A stretch of DNA of 27,856 bases. Origin: Candidatus Woesearchaeota archaeon (GTDB taxonomy: Archaea > Nanobdellota > Nanobdellia > Woesearchaeales > SM23-78). This document shows positions 16,524-23,834 of the stretch, one piece after another. A program made the position numbers and the translations under genes. The stretch is taken from positions 1 through 27,856 of the forward strand of contig JAHWIP010000047.1 in assembly GCA_019322375.1 (NCBI GenBank), written 5' to 3'. The first letter of the stretch is position 1. The number at the start of each line of letters is the position of its first letter. The notes beneath the pieces were generated by a model, which saw only the letters and a list, made by a program, of their open reading frames with translations, was not told the origin of the DNA and searched no databases.

Positions 16524-17477
16524 ATGATAAGCCCAGTAAAGAAGAAAGACCTTGAAAAACAAGGCTACAGGCTCTCAGGAGAGCACTCTGCAATTAAGGT
16601 GTGCCTTTGGACCAAGAAAAGCCTAAGAGATGAAGGGGTGTGCTATAAGCAGAAATTCTATGGCATTAACAGTCATAGATGCGTGCAGATGACACCCAGC
16701 CTGCCATTTTGCAGCCTGCGCTGTGTCTGGTGTTGGCGCGATATAGAACATACCAAGCCTAAATGGGCAGGCAAAACCCAAGCACCAAAAGAAATCATTG
16801 AGGAATGCATAAAACAACACATCAAGTACCTGCAAGGCTTTGGAGGCAACAAAAAAACAAATCAACACAAATACAAAGAAGCACAAAAGCCCTTGCACTT
16901 TGCAATCAGCCTGGCAGGAGAGCCAACCCTTTACCCTAGGCTGGCAGAACTGATTAGAGAGTTGAAAAAGCAAAAGATAAGTTCTTTTCTTGTAACCAAT
17001 TCAACCAATCCAGATATGTTAAGAAAACTAAAAGATAAAAATATTTTACCAACCCAGTTATATATAACCCTGCCAGCACCTAATGAGCAGGTATTCAAAA
17101 AAATGTGTTCTCCGCTTGTGAAAGATGGCTGGAAAAAAATCCTTGACTCATTAAAAGTAATGAAAGAACTGAAAAACAGAACCCGGACAGCTATAAGACT
17201 GACGCTGGCAAAAGATAAAAACATGATTCTGCCAGAACAATATGCAGAGCTAATCAAGATAGCAGAGCCAGCTTTTGTAGAAGTAAAAGCCTACATGCAT
17301 GTTGGTTATTCAAAAAAAAGAATGGAAATAAATAACATGCCCAGGCATAATGAGATAAAAGAGTTTGCAAACAAGCTCGCAAAGGAGCTAGGATACAAAA
17401 TTATCGACGAGCAAACTGCTTCCAGAGTTGTGTTGTTGATGAAGAAAGATAGGAAAGACAGGAAACTAAAATTCTAA
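16524..17477 (+). CDS. taw1: 4-demethylwyosine synthase TYW1/Taw1 (radical SAM)
   Basis: Converts N1-methylguanosine-37 of tRNA-Phe to 4-demethylwyosine with pyruvate and SAM, the second step of archaeal wyosine synthesis. Residues 63-70 hold the radical-SAM triad C-x3-C-x2-C (FCSLRCVWCW). The second cluster's cysteines are at 27, 40 and 53 with the family's 13-residue spacing. LAGEPTLYPR (about 129-138) matches the GE motif that binds SAM, and VEVKAYMHVGYSKKRM is typical near the C-terminus. Length (317) fits archaeal Taw1; the flavodoxin domain of eukaryotic TYW1 is absent, as expected. It stands alone, divergent from the surface operon. The Trm5 methylase is not in the window. Confidence 0.95.
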   Translation: MISPVKKKDLEKQGYRLSGEHSAIKVCLWTKKSLRDEGVCYKQKFYGINSHRCVQMTPSLPFCSLRCVWCWRDIEHTKPKWAGKTQAPKEIIEECIKQHIKYLQGFGGNKKTNQHKYKEAQKPLHFAISLAGEPTLYPRLAELIRELKKQKISSFLVTNSTNPDMLRKLKDKNILPTQLYITLPAPNEQVFKKMCSPLVKDGWKKILDSLKVMKELKNRTRTAIRLTLAKDKNMILPEQYAELIKIAEPAFVEVKAYMHVGYSKKRMEINNMPRHNEIKEFANKLAKELGYKIIDEQTASRVVLLMKKDRKDRKLKF

Positions 17478-17609
17478 GTTCAAAAAATAGTAGTGCCAAT
17501 TTTGCGAGCGAGACTGATTAACCTCGTAAGACACGGGTTTGGAACATAATTTCTTCATGAATTTATTTGCTTAAATTATGTCGAGCGAGCCGGCACTATT
17601 TTTTGAACT
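17477..17609. other. 133-bp inverted-repeat element between convergent genes (structured RNA, bidirectional terminator or MITE-like)
   Basis: The ends form an 18-bp stem with one 3-nt bulge: 17477-17490 plus 17494-17497 pair with 17596-17609 plus 17592-17595. Each arm contains a six-base A or T run. Inside, ACATAATTT/AAATTATGT pairs (17544-17552 with 17573-17581) and AACC-T-CG/CGGGTT forms a small hairpin (17520-17536), giving a three-way-junction fold; GCGAGCGAG and CGAGCGAGC are direct repeats. The left end overlaps the TAA of TYW1 and the right end the TAG of the phosphoesterase, so it fills the whole gap. Bidirectional termination is the simplest role. Confidence 0.6.
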
Positions 17610-18195
17610 AAACCTCAATCAACTTCCCCTCTGGCCCAGGATTAATAATTAATGACTTGCCAATCTTATCTTGTTTTCCTTCATTCTCATGCAGATGCCC
17701 GCATATTACTATGATTGGTTTTTCATGCCTGATGAAATCTCTAAAGCTCTTGTTGCCTGCATGCTCTCCCATTATTAAGTCTGTTTTATTGCCATAAGGT
17801 GGCCCGTGGAGTATTAGAACCAGCTGCTTGCCTTCTCTTTTTTTCTTTATTCTTTCTGCAAATTTTTCAAATTTCTTGTCTTCTAATGAAAATCCTCCTC
17901 CTCCATAGCCAGCAAACACAATGTTATTTTTTTCATAGAATTTTTTATGAAAATATATCAAGTTTTTGTGTTTTTCACACTCTTTTTTTAATCGCTCTTC
18001 TGACTCATGATTGCCGTGCATAATAAGGACTGGCTTGTGAAAGCTGTTAATCTCCCTTAAAATGCTTTTTAACTTGTTCTCAAAGATAGTAGTGTCTCCT
18101 GCGCATATAACCAAGTCTGCTTTGGCTGCTTTTTTCTTTACTTGTTTCAAGGAGTGCATGTCTCCATGCGTGTCTACAAAGGCTAGGAGCATCAT
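17608..18195 (-). CDS. Calcineurin-like metallophosphoesterase
   Basis: A 195-residue protein with the full metal-ligand set: D8-x-H10 (VDTHGD), GD at 33-34 (CAGDTT), GNHE at 61-64, H130 (LHGPPYG) and GHLHE at 166-170. This is the compact single-domain form related to YfcE/MJ0936-type phosphodiesterases and predicted to hydrolyse phosphodiester or phosphomonoester substrates; the substrate cannot be told. Two start codons are adjacent (MM, 18195 and 18192). A TATA box about 31 nt upstream suggests a leaderless message. Convergent with TYW1. Confidence 0.88.
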   Translation of the reverse strand: MMLLAFVDTHGDMHSLKQVKKKAAKADLVICAGDTTIFENKLKSILREINSFHKPVLIMHGNHESEERLKKECEKHKNLIYFHKKFYEKNNIVFAGYGGGGFSLEDKKFEKFAERIKKKREGKQLVLILHGPPYGNKTDLIMGEHAGNKSFRDFIRHEKPIIVICGHLHENEGKQDKIGKSLIINPGPEGKLIEV

Positions 18196-18221
18196 TTTAT
18201 TTATTGATAGTTTAATATAGG

Positions 18222-18230
18222 TATTTAAAG
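18222..18230 (-). promoter_or_regulatory. TATA box of the phosphoesterase
   Basis: CTTTAAATA on the minus strand, centred about 31 nt before ATG 18195, consistent with a leaderless transcript. Confidence 0.5.
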
Positions 18231-18386
18231 TTTTAGTAAAAACTAAGCAGATGAAAAGGTTGTTTATTGGCTTTCTGTTAAAGAAAAACGCTTAAAATAG
18301 ACTATATCCTTTATTTAACATAGATTAATGACTTTTTTAGCCTTGAATAACTATAAAATTATCTTTTATTTGAAGAAAACGAAACA

Positions 18387-18403
18387 TTTATATATATTAA
18401 ATA
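18387..18403 (+). promoter_or_regulatory. AT-rich TATA region of the 253-aa orphan gene
   Basis: TTTATATATATTAAATA about 50-60 nt before ATG 18450 implies a leader of about 30 nt. That leader contains an imperfect direct repeat GTATGTTGGG/GTATGTTTGG (18424-18443) just before the start codon, and no convincing ribosome site. Confidence 0.45.
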
Positions 18404-18449
18404 CCTTACTAGTTGAGTAAAACGTATGTTGGGGTATGTTTGGTAGAAA

Positions 18450-19211
18450 ATGAAATTATCTAGCTATAACCAAGCTTCTAAAGATCAAAATAGATATAGG
18501 AATAGGCAAGACTTGGCAAAAATATTAATGCAAGAAAAAATGCCACTAGAAGAAAGGCAGACACATCTAGCAATCTTTGATGTGCTTGATGAAATAAGAC
18601 AAAACAGAAAACAACTTTTAAGAGAAAACAAATGGGATGCATATTTAATAGGAGTTATTAATGACGGTACCTCCCACGGAATAGAAATAAACGGAAGGCA
18701 CAGCCAAGAAATAAGAGATGGCTACTCAATACACACAAAAGAAGGAAAAGAACAATTAAAATCATATATAGGAGAAAATATGGCAATAATAATAGAAGCA
18801 TATTCTGGAAAAATAAAAGGAATCAAAAAGAAAATAAAAATTGAAGCAGATGATGAAGCAGTAAAACAAGGATTAATAAAAACACAAAGAGAATTTACAT
18901 CACGAATGTGCGGTTGTGATATTCCAGCAAGACTAGAGGAAAGAATGTATTTTGACCAAGAGATAAATGAAGTAAATCCTAACTATGTTCCAGAGAAAAA
19001 AGATGTAATAGGACTTAGGACTGAAGCTGGATGGGCATCATCATTTTATTTCCCAACCTGGGTATCAAGCAAAGATGCAGGTGGGATAGCAACCTTTTTT
19101 ATGAATGGAAAACCTAAATTTTCACATCTTGCATCAGAACCAGTACCTTACACTCCTCCAAGGCAATATGCCCCTCCTTTGGAAAAAATAACACGCCAGG
19201 CACATGTTTAA
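18450..19211 (+). CDS. Hypothetical 253-residue protein, no recognised family
   Basis: A soluble, lysine- and glutamate-rich protein without signal peptide or membrane helix. The N-terminal 60 residues are helical and highly charged (QDLAKILMQEKMPLEERQTH). The middle has an alternating beta pattern (WDAYLIGVINDGTSHGIEI, MAIIIEAYSGKIKGI), followed by FTSRMCGCDIPARLEERM and an aromatic, glycine-rich stretch (GWASSFYFPTWVSSKDAGG). The C-terminus is proline-rich. Base composition is more A-rich than in the flanking genes, and it has its own promoter, which could mean acquisition. I cannot assign a function. Confidence 0.75.
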   Translation: MKLSSYNQASKDQNRYRNRQDLAKILMQEKMPLEERQTHLAIFDVLDEIRQNRKQLLRENKWDAYLIGVINDGTSHGIEINGRHSQEIRDGYSIHTKEGKEQLKSYIGENMAIIIEAYSGKIKGIKKKIKIEADDEAVKQGLIKTQREFTSRMCGCDIPARLEERMYFDQEINEVNPNYVPEKKDVIGLRTEAGWASSFYFPTWVSSKDAGGIATFFMNGKPKFSHLASEPVPYTPPRQYAPPLEKITRQAHV

Positions 19212-19226
19212 CTTCTTTCCAAAAAC

Positions 19227-19234
19227 CTTAAATA
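19227..19234 (+). promoter_or_regulatory. TATA box of the C39-like gene
   Basis: CTTAAATA centred 26 nt before ATG 19257; no ribosome site follows, so the message is probably leaderless and transcribed separately from the 253-aa gene. Confidence 0.5.
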
Positions 19235-19256
19235 AACATATCCAATTCTTTCTCTC

Positions 19257-19856
19257 ATGCAATCCTACACTCAAACAACAGAGTACACAACAGCTGCTAG
19301 TTCATTAATGGCTGTTATTAATCATTTTAAACCAGACTTTAAGCTAACACGGGAGAATGAGTTCTTAATTTGGCATAGCACAGCCAATCTTCCTGTAAGG
19401 GCATCATCTATATATGCATTAGCTGTTTTTGCAAAACAACAAGGCCTAAGCCCAAGCATTGTTCTGGGAGAAAAAGAATATGATTATCCTGACTACAGGT
19501 TTAAAGGCTATACAAAAAAAGAGATTGATGAAGCCAAGTTCTCTTCAAAGCTTTTTCATAAAAAAGCAATGCACTTAAAGATACCTGTTGATGAAAGAGA
19601 GTTTGATTTTAAAGAAGTAAGAAAACTAATTAAATTAGGCAAGGTATTGATGCTCAGACTAAATGAAGGAGCTCTTCGAGAAAGCGGCAGCACCTCAAAA
19701 TACGTGGTTATATTTGAATATAATGCCAGCAAAAAAGAATTCTCAGTAATGGACCCAAAGCAAGGCATTATAAACCCAAGCGAGGAATTACTAAAACAAG
19801 CCTTTGAAACCCTTGAAACCAAAAAGAAAAGAGATCATAGGATGATGGTTTTTTAA
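19257..19856 (+). CDS. C39-peptidase-like (DUF3335-type) protein lacking catalytic Cys and His
   Basis: The N-terminus QTTEYTTAASSLMAVINHF aligns with the catalytic start of C39-like peptidases (QTTEYTCGAASLLM-type), but the nucleophile Cys is Thr12. The usual G-H-F/Y-V-V-V histidine strand reads SKYVVIFEY, so the His is replaced by Lys148. The Asp of VMDPKQG (166) remains. Other fold landmarks are present: YALAVFAKQQGLSPSIVLG and KLIKLGKVLMLRL. Full-length for the family, with no stop or frameshift, so this looks like a retained non-catalytic relative rather than a decayed gene. In bacteria DUF3335 proteins often neighbour RimK-like ATP-grasp genes; here an ATP-grasp gene lies convergent, 15 bp away. 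Confidence 0.7.
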   Translation: MQSYTQTTEYTTAASSLMAVINHFKPDFKLTRENEFLIWHSTANLPVRASSIYALAVFAKQQGLSPSIVLGEKEYDYPDYRFKGYTKKEIDEAKFSSKLFHKKAMHLKIPVDEREFDFKEVRKLIKLGKVLMLRLNEGALRESGSTSKYVVIFEYNASKKEFSVMDPKQGIINPSEELLKQAFETLETKKKRDHRMMVF

Positions 19857-19871
19857 GGTGTGTTAATAATA

Positions 19872-20969
19872 TTAATACTCAACAGTTCGTAAACTTTTAA
19901 GAGGGATCTCTCCTGTCAAAACAATTTCTTCAGCATAAGGTGTTGGTTTTATTTCAGGTTTTGGTATTAGTAGAGAACCATATCTCTTTGTAGCTATTTG
20001 AATTACTTTATCAAGGAGCTCTTTTCCGTCCATTCCTTGTTCCATTGCCATGAATCCAATATAGCTTCGATCTTTTTTTTCAGGCGAGCACCCCAAACCT
20101 GCAAAAGTGTTTGCCTCCAGGATGGAGGGCCCTTCCTTAGTTAACACTGTATCAATCCTGCCGAAATCCTTGAAACCCAAGGAATGATAAGCATTAAGTG
20201 CCAGCGACTCCATCATGCTTTTCTCAGCAGGACTTAATTCTGCAGGGCATACATATTCTATGTATTCTTCATCATCCAGCTTCTTTTGTTCATAAGTTAA
20301 TACAGGGTCTCCTTTTTTACAGATTATTTCTAAAGAACTAAGCACTCTGGCTTCATCATTGTTCCCTAAAACACCCAGAGTTATTTCCTTTCCTCTTAAG
20401 AACTTCTCAATTAAAGCAGGCTGTTCCATGTTATTATATATCCTCTCTACAGCATATATTAACTGCTCATAGTTTTTCACTATAGAATTAGAATCTATAC
20501 CGCTACTGCCCCTTCCTGCCATTGGTTTTACAAATAAAGGGTAATCAAATAGAGGATTTTCTTTAAAAATCCTGCACTCTTCTTCACTCCTTGCTGTATG
20601 AAAAGGCGATGTTGGCAGACCAGTCTGCTGCCATATTCTTTTTGCCATCTCTTTATTAGTTGATAATGCTATTGTATAAACATCAGATCCAACATAAGGA
20701 ATTTTTAGTTCTTCTAGCACCGCAGCTTCGACCATACTCGATACATTAAAGGCAAGATCAATTTTCTCTTTTTCTAAGGAAGAAATAAAATCAGGGCCCC
20801 AGTTTATTATAGCAAATTTATAACCAATTTCAAGCAAGGCTTTACTATGGTGGTCAATTTCCTCATATGTTTTATCAACAACATTATCTTTTCCTGCAAA
20901 CTTTTCCTGTAGTTCAAAGTTTCCTCTCTTTTTATTTAGTAATCCAATCTTTAAATCTCTCATTTTCAT
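19872..20969 (-). CDS. D-alanine-D-alanine-ligase-like ATP-grasp enzyme
   Basis: A 365-residue ATP-grasp ligase. The N-terminal lobe ends in ELKIPYVGSDVYTIALSTNK, close to the Ddl pattern (LLGIPYTGSDPLTLALALDK). The ATP-binding lobe has LFVKPMAGRGSSGID (about 145-159) and LIEKFLRGKEITLGVLG (about 186-202). The Mg-binding end has FGRIDTVLTKEGPSILEANT (269-288), matching R-x-D...E-x-N-T of the Ddl signature. The N-terminal Glu-containing GEDG loop of true Ddl is replaced by NVSSMVEA, so D-Ala-D-Ala is not assured; another amino-acid or peptide ligation is possible. Start ATG 20969 (or 20963) with AAGG just upstream. Confidence 0.8.
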   Translation of the reverse strand: MKMRDLKIGLLNKKRGNFELQEKFAGKDNVVDKTYEEIDHHSKALLEIGYKFAIINWGPDFISSLEKEKIDLAFNVSSMVEAAVLEELKIPYVGSDVYTIALSTNKEMAKRIWQQTGLPTSPFHTARSEEECRIFKENPLFDYPLFVKPMAGRGSSGIDSNSIVKNYEQLIYAVERIYNNMEQPALIEKFLRGKEITLGVLGNNDEARVLSSLEIICKKGDPVLTYEQKKLDDEEYIEYVCPAELSPAEKSMMESLALNAYHSLGFKDFGRIDTVLTKEGPSILEANTFAGLGCSPEKKDRSYIGFMAMEQGMDGKELLDKVIQIATKRYGSLLIPKPEIKPTPYAEEIVLTGEIPLKSLRTVEY

Positions 20970-21073
20970 TGCCTTCTACTATTCACTGTTAAAAACATCC
21001 ATCATATAATAGAGTATCATTTCGAAGTAGTTAATAGTATTAAAAGGTTACGGAAATGGATGATATAAAATCA

Positions 21074-22300
21074 TCAAACCCTATAATAATCCTCAAGAAT
21101 AACTGTGTCAAGAACTTCCAGATTCTTTACCTTGTATAGCCTGCCTTCACTTATCTCTATTATTCTTTTTGCCAGCTTTTCGCCTTCTTTGTCAAGGTTT
21201 ATGCCAACTACACTGATGGTTATATCCTGGTCTCTTGCTATGCTTACTGCTTGCAGGGTTGCTTGTTCTGGTTTTTTGCCTTTGGTTGGAAGAACATCTG
21301 TGAGCAGTATTAAATGCCTTGTTTCTTTGCTGCTTCCAAACAATTCTATTGCTTTTTGTATGGTTTTTGCAATGTCTGTTTCTGCTCTTGCCCTGATGCT
21401 GGTTATGCTTCTTAGTATGTCATTAAAGTCAAGGGTTGGAGGGACAATCTTTTTCACGTCTTCTCCAAAAACAATTAATCCTACTTTGTTCTTCTCATTT
21501 ATTGCTTTGTATGCAAGCGCAACTCCTGCTCTTTTGCCAACACCAATCTTTTCTCCTTTCATGCTTCCGCTGGCATCAAGAGCATAGATTATGCTTATGC
21601 CTCCTTTTTTCTCTCTTTCATAAATCCTAAGGTCTTCTTTGAGCAGCTTGGTGTGCTGGCGCCTGATAGCTGTTTTTACACTCTGCCTGATTGCAATATC
21701 TCTGTATCTTGTTTTCTTGTAAGGCTCATAATCTTTTTTATCACCATAAATATCTTTCTTTTTTTCTTTTTTCTCACCCAAGCCTTTAATGCGTAATTTA
21801 TCAAGTTCTTCTGTGTAAAGAATTAAAGAACTTAATTTTAAACCATCATCTGTTATTTCTCCTTCTTTGTTAAGCAGCTCTTTTTGCTTTAACCTCTTAA
21901 TATTATCTTCAATCCTTTTCTTAAGCTCTTCCTGAAACTCAGGTATCTTAATATTCTTCTCTACAAAACCAGGCTCATAACCTGTAAGCTTTCTTATAAT
22001 CACCTCGCCATACAACTGCTTTGCAAGCTTGTAATCATTAACCATATTCTTAAACATCATGTCAGGCACAAAGCTTGAGAGATTCTGGTTAATGCTCTCA
22101 CTTAATAGTTTTCCTTCATCAATTATTTCTTTATCATTCTCAAGAACACTATGCATTAACTTGTTTTCTTTGCTCTGCCTTGAAAGCTTGCCACTAAGTT
22201 CTTCTGCTTGTTCAAGCTTAGAAAACTTTTCCCTGCCAGTCTTATACTCTACTGGCTCTATGCTACCGGCCACCACCCATCTGCTTAGAAAACTTCTCAA
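21074..22300 (-). CDS. VWA-domain protein (ChlD/CoxE-like partner of MoxR ATPase)
   Basis: The C-terminal 180 residues are a von Willebrand A domain with an intact metal site: DASGS (242-246), T308 (RAETDI) and D335 (LLTDVLPT). The first 220 residues are charged helices, as in MoxR-associated VWA proteins. It overlaps the end of the AAA+ gene by 38 bp, so the pair is co-translated and likely forms a metal-insertion or chaperone complex of the MoxR-VWA type; no chelatase large subunit is present. The open frame starts at TTG 22300, which sits only 1 nt after a GAGGAG site, while GTG codons at 22276 and 22273 would nearly remove the overlap. The start is therefore unsettled. Confidence 0.85.
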   Translation of the reverse strand: MRSFLSRWVVAGSIEPVEYKTGREKFSKLEQAEELSGKLSRQSKENKLMHSVLENDKEIIDEGKLLSESINQNLSSFVPDMMFKNMVNDYKLAKQLYGEVIIRKLTGYEPGFVEKNIKIPEFQEELKKRIEDNIKRLKQKELLNKEGEITDDGLKLSSLILYTEELDKLRIKGLGEKKEKKKDIYGDKKDYEPYKKTRYRDIAIRQSVKTAIRRQHTKLLKEDLRIYEREKKGGISIIYALDASGSMKGEKIGVGKRAGVALAYKAINEKNKVGLIVFGEDVKKIVPPTLDFNDILRSITSIRARAETDIAKTIQKAIELFGSSKETRHLILLTDVLPTKGKKPEQATLQAVSIARDQDITISVVGINLDKEGEKLAKRIIEISEGRLYKVKNLEVLDTVILEDYYRV

Positions 22301-23273
22301 ACTCCTCTTTAATAAAGTCTTCAGGAGTTTTTAAGAATTTAACACTGGGCTTAAGAGTTATCCTGTGGCTAAGAACAGAAACAATAACATCCTGCACATC
22401 TTTTAAAGAAACTTTGTTCTTGCCTTTAATATATGCATTGCTCTGTGCTCTTTCATACAACCCAATGCTTGCCCTGACACTGGGCTTTTTCTCAACATCA
22501 TTATCAGCTCTTAAGTCGCGAATAAACTGAATCACATTGAATAATAATTGCTGTGGAAACTCAACAATCTCTTTGCCAGACTTTCTAACAATTTCTAATT
22601 CCAGCTCTGTTGTTTCTGGGTATTCCATATAGATTAAATCAAACCTATCCAAGAAAACATCGCTTAATGGCTCTGTGCTTTTGTCGTCAGGATTCATGGT
22701 TCCAATGAAAATAAAGCTTACATCAAAGTCAAATGAATAACTGCCAATGGTTATTTTTTGTTCTTCCAAAACCTGAAGCAAGGCATTCTGCAGTTTTTCA
22801 CTGCAACGATTTATTTCATCAAAAAACATAATTCCCTGGTTAGCCTTAAAGATTTTTCCAGGAGTAAACGCTTCCACACTAAGAGGGCCGAACTTCAAAG
22901 CCTTGACAGGGTCAATATCACCTATTAAGTCTTCTGCTGTTAAATCAGGGCTTCCCTGCACCCTTACAAACAAATCACTGCCTTTCAAGGTTTTTGTCTT
23001 TATCTTTTGTTTCTTTTGTTTCTTTTCCAAGCACTCAGGACAACAAGGATTATCAGGCAGACAATTAAAACTACACTCACACAAGGATTTCTCAGGCATT
23101 AACTTAGCAACATTCTTAGCCAGAGTTGTTTTCCCAATACCTGGCTGCCCGACTAATATAACATGCCTTTCCATAAACAAAGCTGACTTTAACTGAATCT
23201 TAACCCTGTTTTGTCCGAGTATGTCTTCAAAATCTGATTCCATTAATTTGTTCTTGAACTGTTCTGATAGCAT
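22263..23273 (-). CDS. MoxR/ChlI-type AAA+ ATPase with cysteine-rich insert
   Basis: A 336-residue AAA+ protein: Walker A GQPGIGKTT (42-50), Walker B IMFFDEINR (148-156), sensor-1 region GTMNPDD (191-197), arginine finger FLDRFD, and a C-terminal lid with VRASIGLYERAQ. Between Walker A and the first pre-sensor strand is a cysteine cluster (C65, C67, C71, C77, C78, C81; CECSFNCLPDNPCCPEC) suggesting a bound zinc or Fe-S site, as in some archaeal ChlI/Lon-like AAA proteins. A TATA box 26-34 nt before ATG 23273 implies a leaderless start. It works with the overlapping VWA gene. Confidence 0.9.
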   Translation of the reverse strand: MLSEQFKNKLMESDFEDILGQNRVKIQLKSALFMERHVILVGQPGIGKTTLAKNVAKLMPEKSLCECSFNCLPDNPCCPECLEKKQKKQKIKTKTLKGSDLFVRVQGSPDLTAEDLIGDIDPVKALKFGPLSVEAFTPGKIFKANQGIMFFDEINRCSEKLQNALLQVLEEQKITIGSYSFDFDVSFIFIGTMNPDDKSTEPLSDVFLDRFDLIYMEYPETTELELEIVRKSGKEIVEFPQQLLFNVIQFIRDLRADNDVEKKPSVRASIGLYERAQSNAYIKGKNKVSLKDVQDVIVSVLSHRITLKPSVKFLKTPEDFIKEEFEKFSKQMGGGR

Positions 23274-23298
23274 ATGCCGGAAGGGAAAGAGAAAAGGG

Positions 23299-23307
23299 TT
23301 TATAAAG
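23299..23307 (-). promoter_or_regulatory. TATA box of the MoxR-VWA pair
   Basis: CTTTATAAA on the minus strand, 26-34 nt before ATG 23273; a leaderless message is predicted. The box lies just beyond the stop codon of the membrane-protein gene. Confidence 0.5.
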
Positions 23308-23309
23308 TT

Positions 23310-23795
23310 TTACCCAACCTTTACAAACAAACCAAATATCTCTGTGCCTGAGACCATGATTATGGTTACTATTATTCCTGCTATTAGCACTCCGATTATG
23401 CTGGCTACCATGTACTTCCTGAACTTTAATCCAAATATGTTTGCTGCCAGTGCTCCTGACCATACTCCTGAGCCTGGCAAGGGTATGCCAATGAATATTG
23501 CTAACCCCAACTCTCCGTACTTCTCAACGTATTTTCTGCTTTTCTTCTGCACTCTTTCAATTGTTTTTTGGTATAAGTTATCAATAAATCTTATCCATCT
23601 TAGCAAATGGATTATTTTATTCCAAAAGAAATAAGTTATTGGCGCTAAGATTATGTTAAAGATTATTGCTATCACAAACACAACCCACCAGGGATAGCCT
23701 GTGATTATGCCGTAAGGTATGCTGGCTCTAAGCTCTGTGAATGGCAGCAGGGTTAAGCCTGCTATTATTATTAAATCTCTTACTAAGTCTTGCAT
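23310..23795 (-). CDS. Small multidrug-export family membrane protein
   Basis: A 161-residue integral membrane protein of the PF06695 type (putative small multi-drug export). Two family motifs are plain: LTLLPFTELRASIPYGI (15-31) and GIPLPGSGVWSGALAAN (about 103-119). About four to five hydrophobic segments are separated by one basic cytoplasmic loop (ERVQKKSRKYVEKYG). Transport function is assigned from the family name only; the substrate is unknown. An AT-rich TATA region at 23815-23828 lies about 27 nt before the ATG, so it may be transcribed alone. Confidence 0.85.
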   Translation of the reverse strand: MQDLVRDLIIIAGLTLLPFTELRASIPYGIITGYPWWVVFVIAIIFNIILAPITYFFWNKIIHLLRWIRFIDNLYQKTIERVQKKSRKYVEKYGELGLAIFIGIPLPGSGVWSGALAANIFGLKFRKYMVASIIGVLIAGIIVTIIMVSGTEIFGLFVKVG

Positions 23796-23834
23796 ATAGA
23801 TAGTTAGAATTAGGGTATTAAAATATTTATTGGT

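Noticed and set aside
17477..17609. tRNA or C/D-box RNA in the convergent gap.
   Set aside because: No cloverleaf with T-psi-C arm and CCA end can be drawn, and no paired C and D boxes with correct spacing are present.
21059..21075. Small inverted repeat GATGAT/ATCATC at the end of the VWA gene as a terminator.
   Set aside because: Only 6 bp of AT-rich stem and no T-run follows on the transcribed strand; chance is likely.
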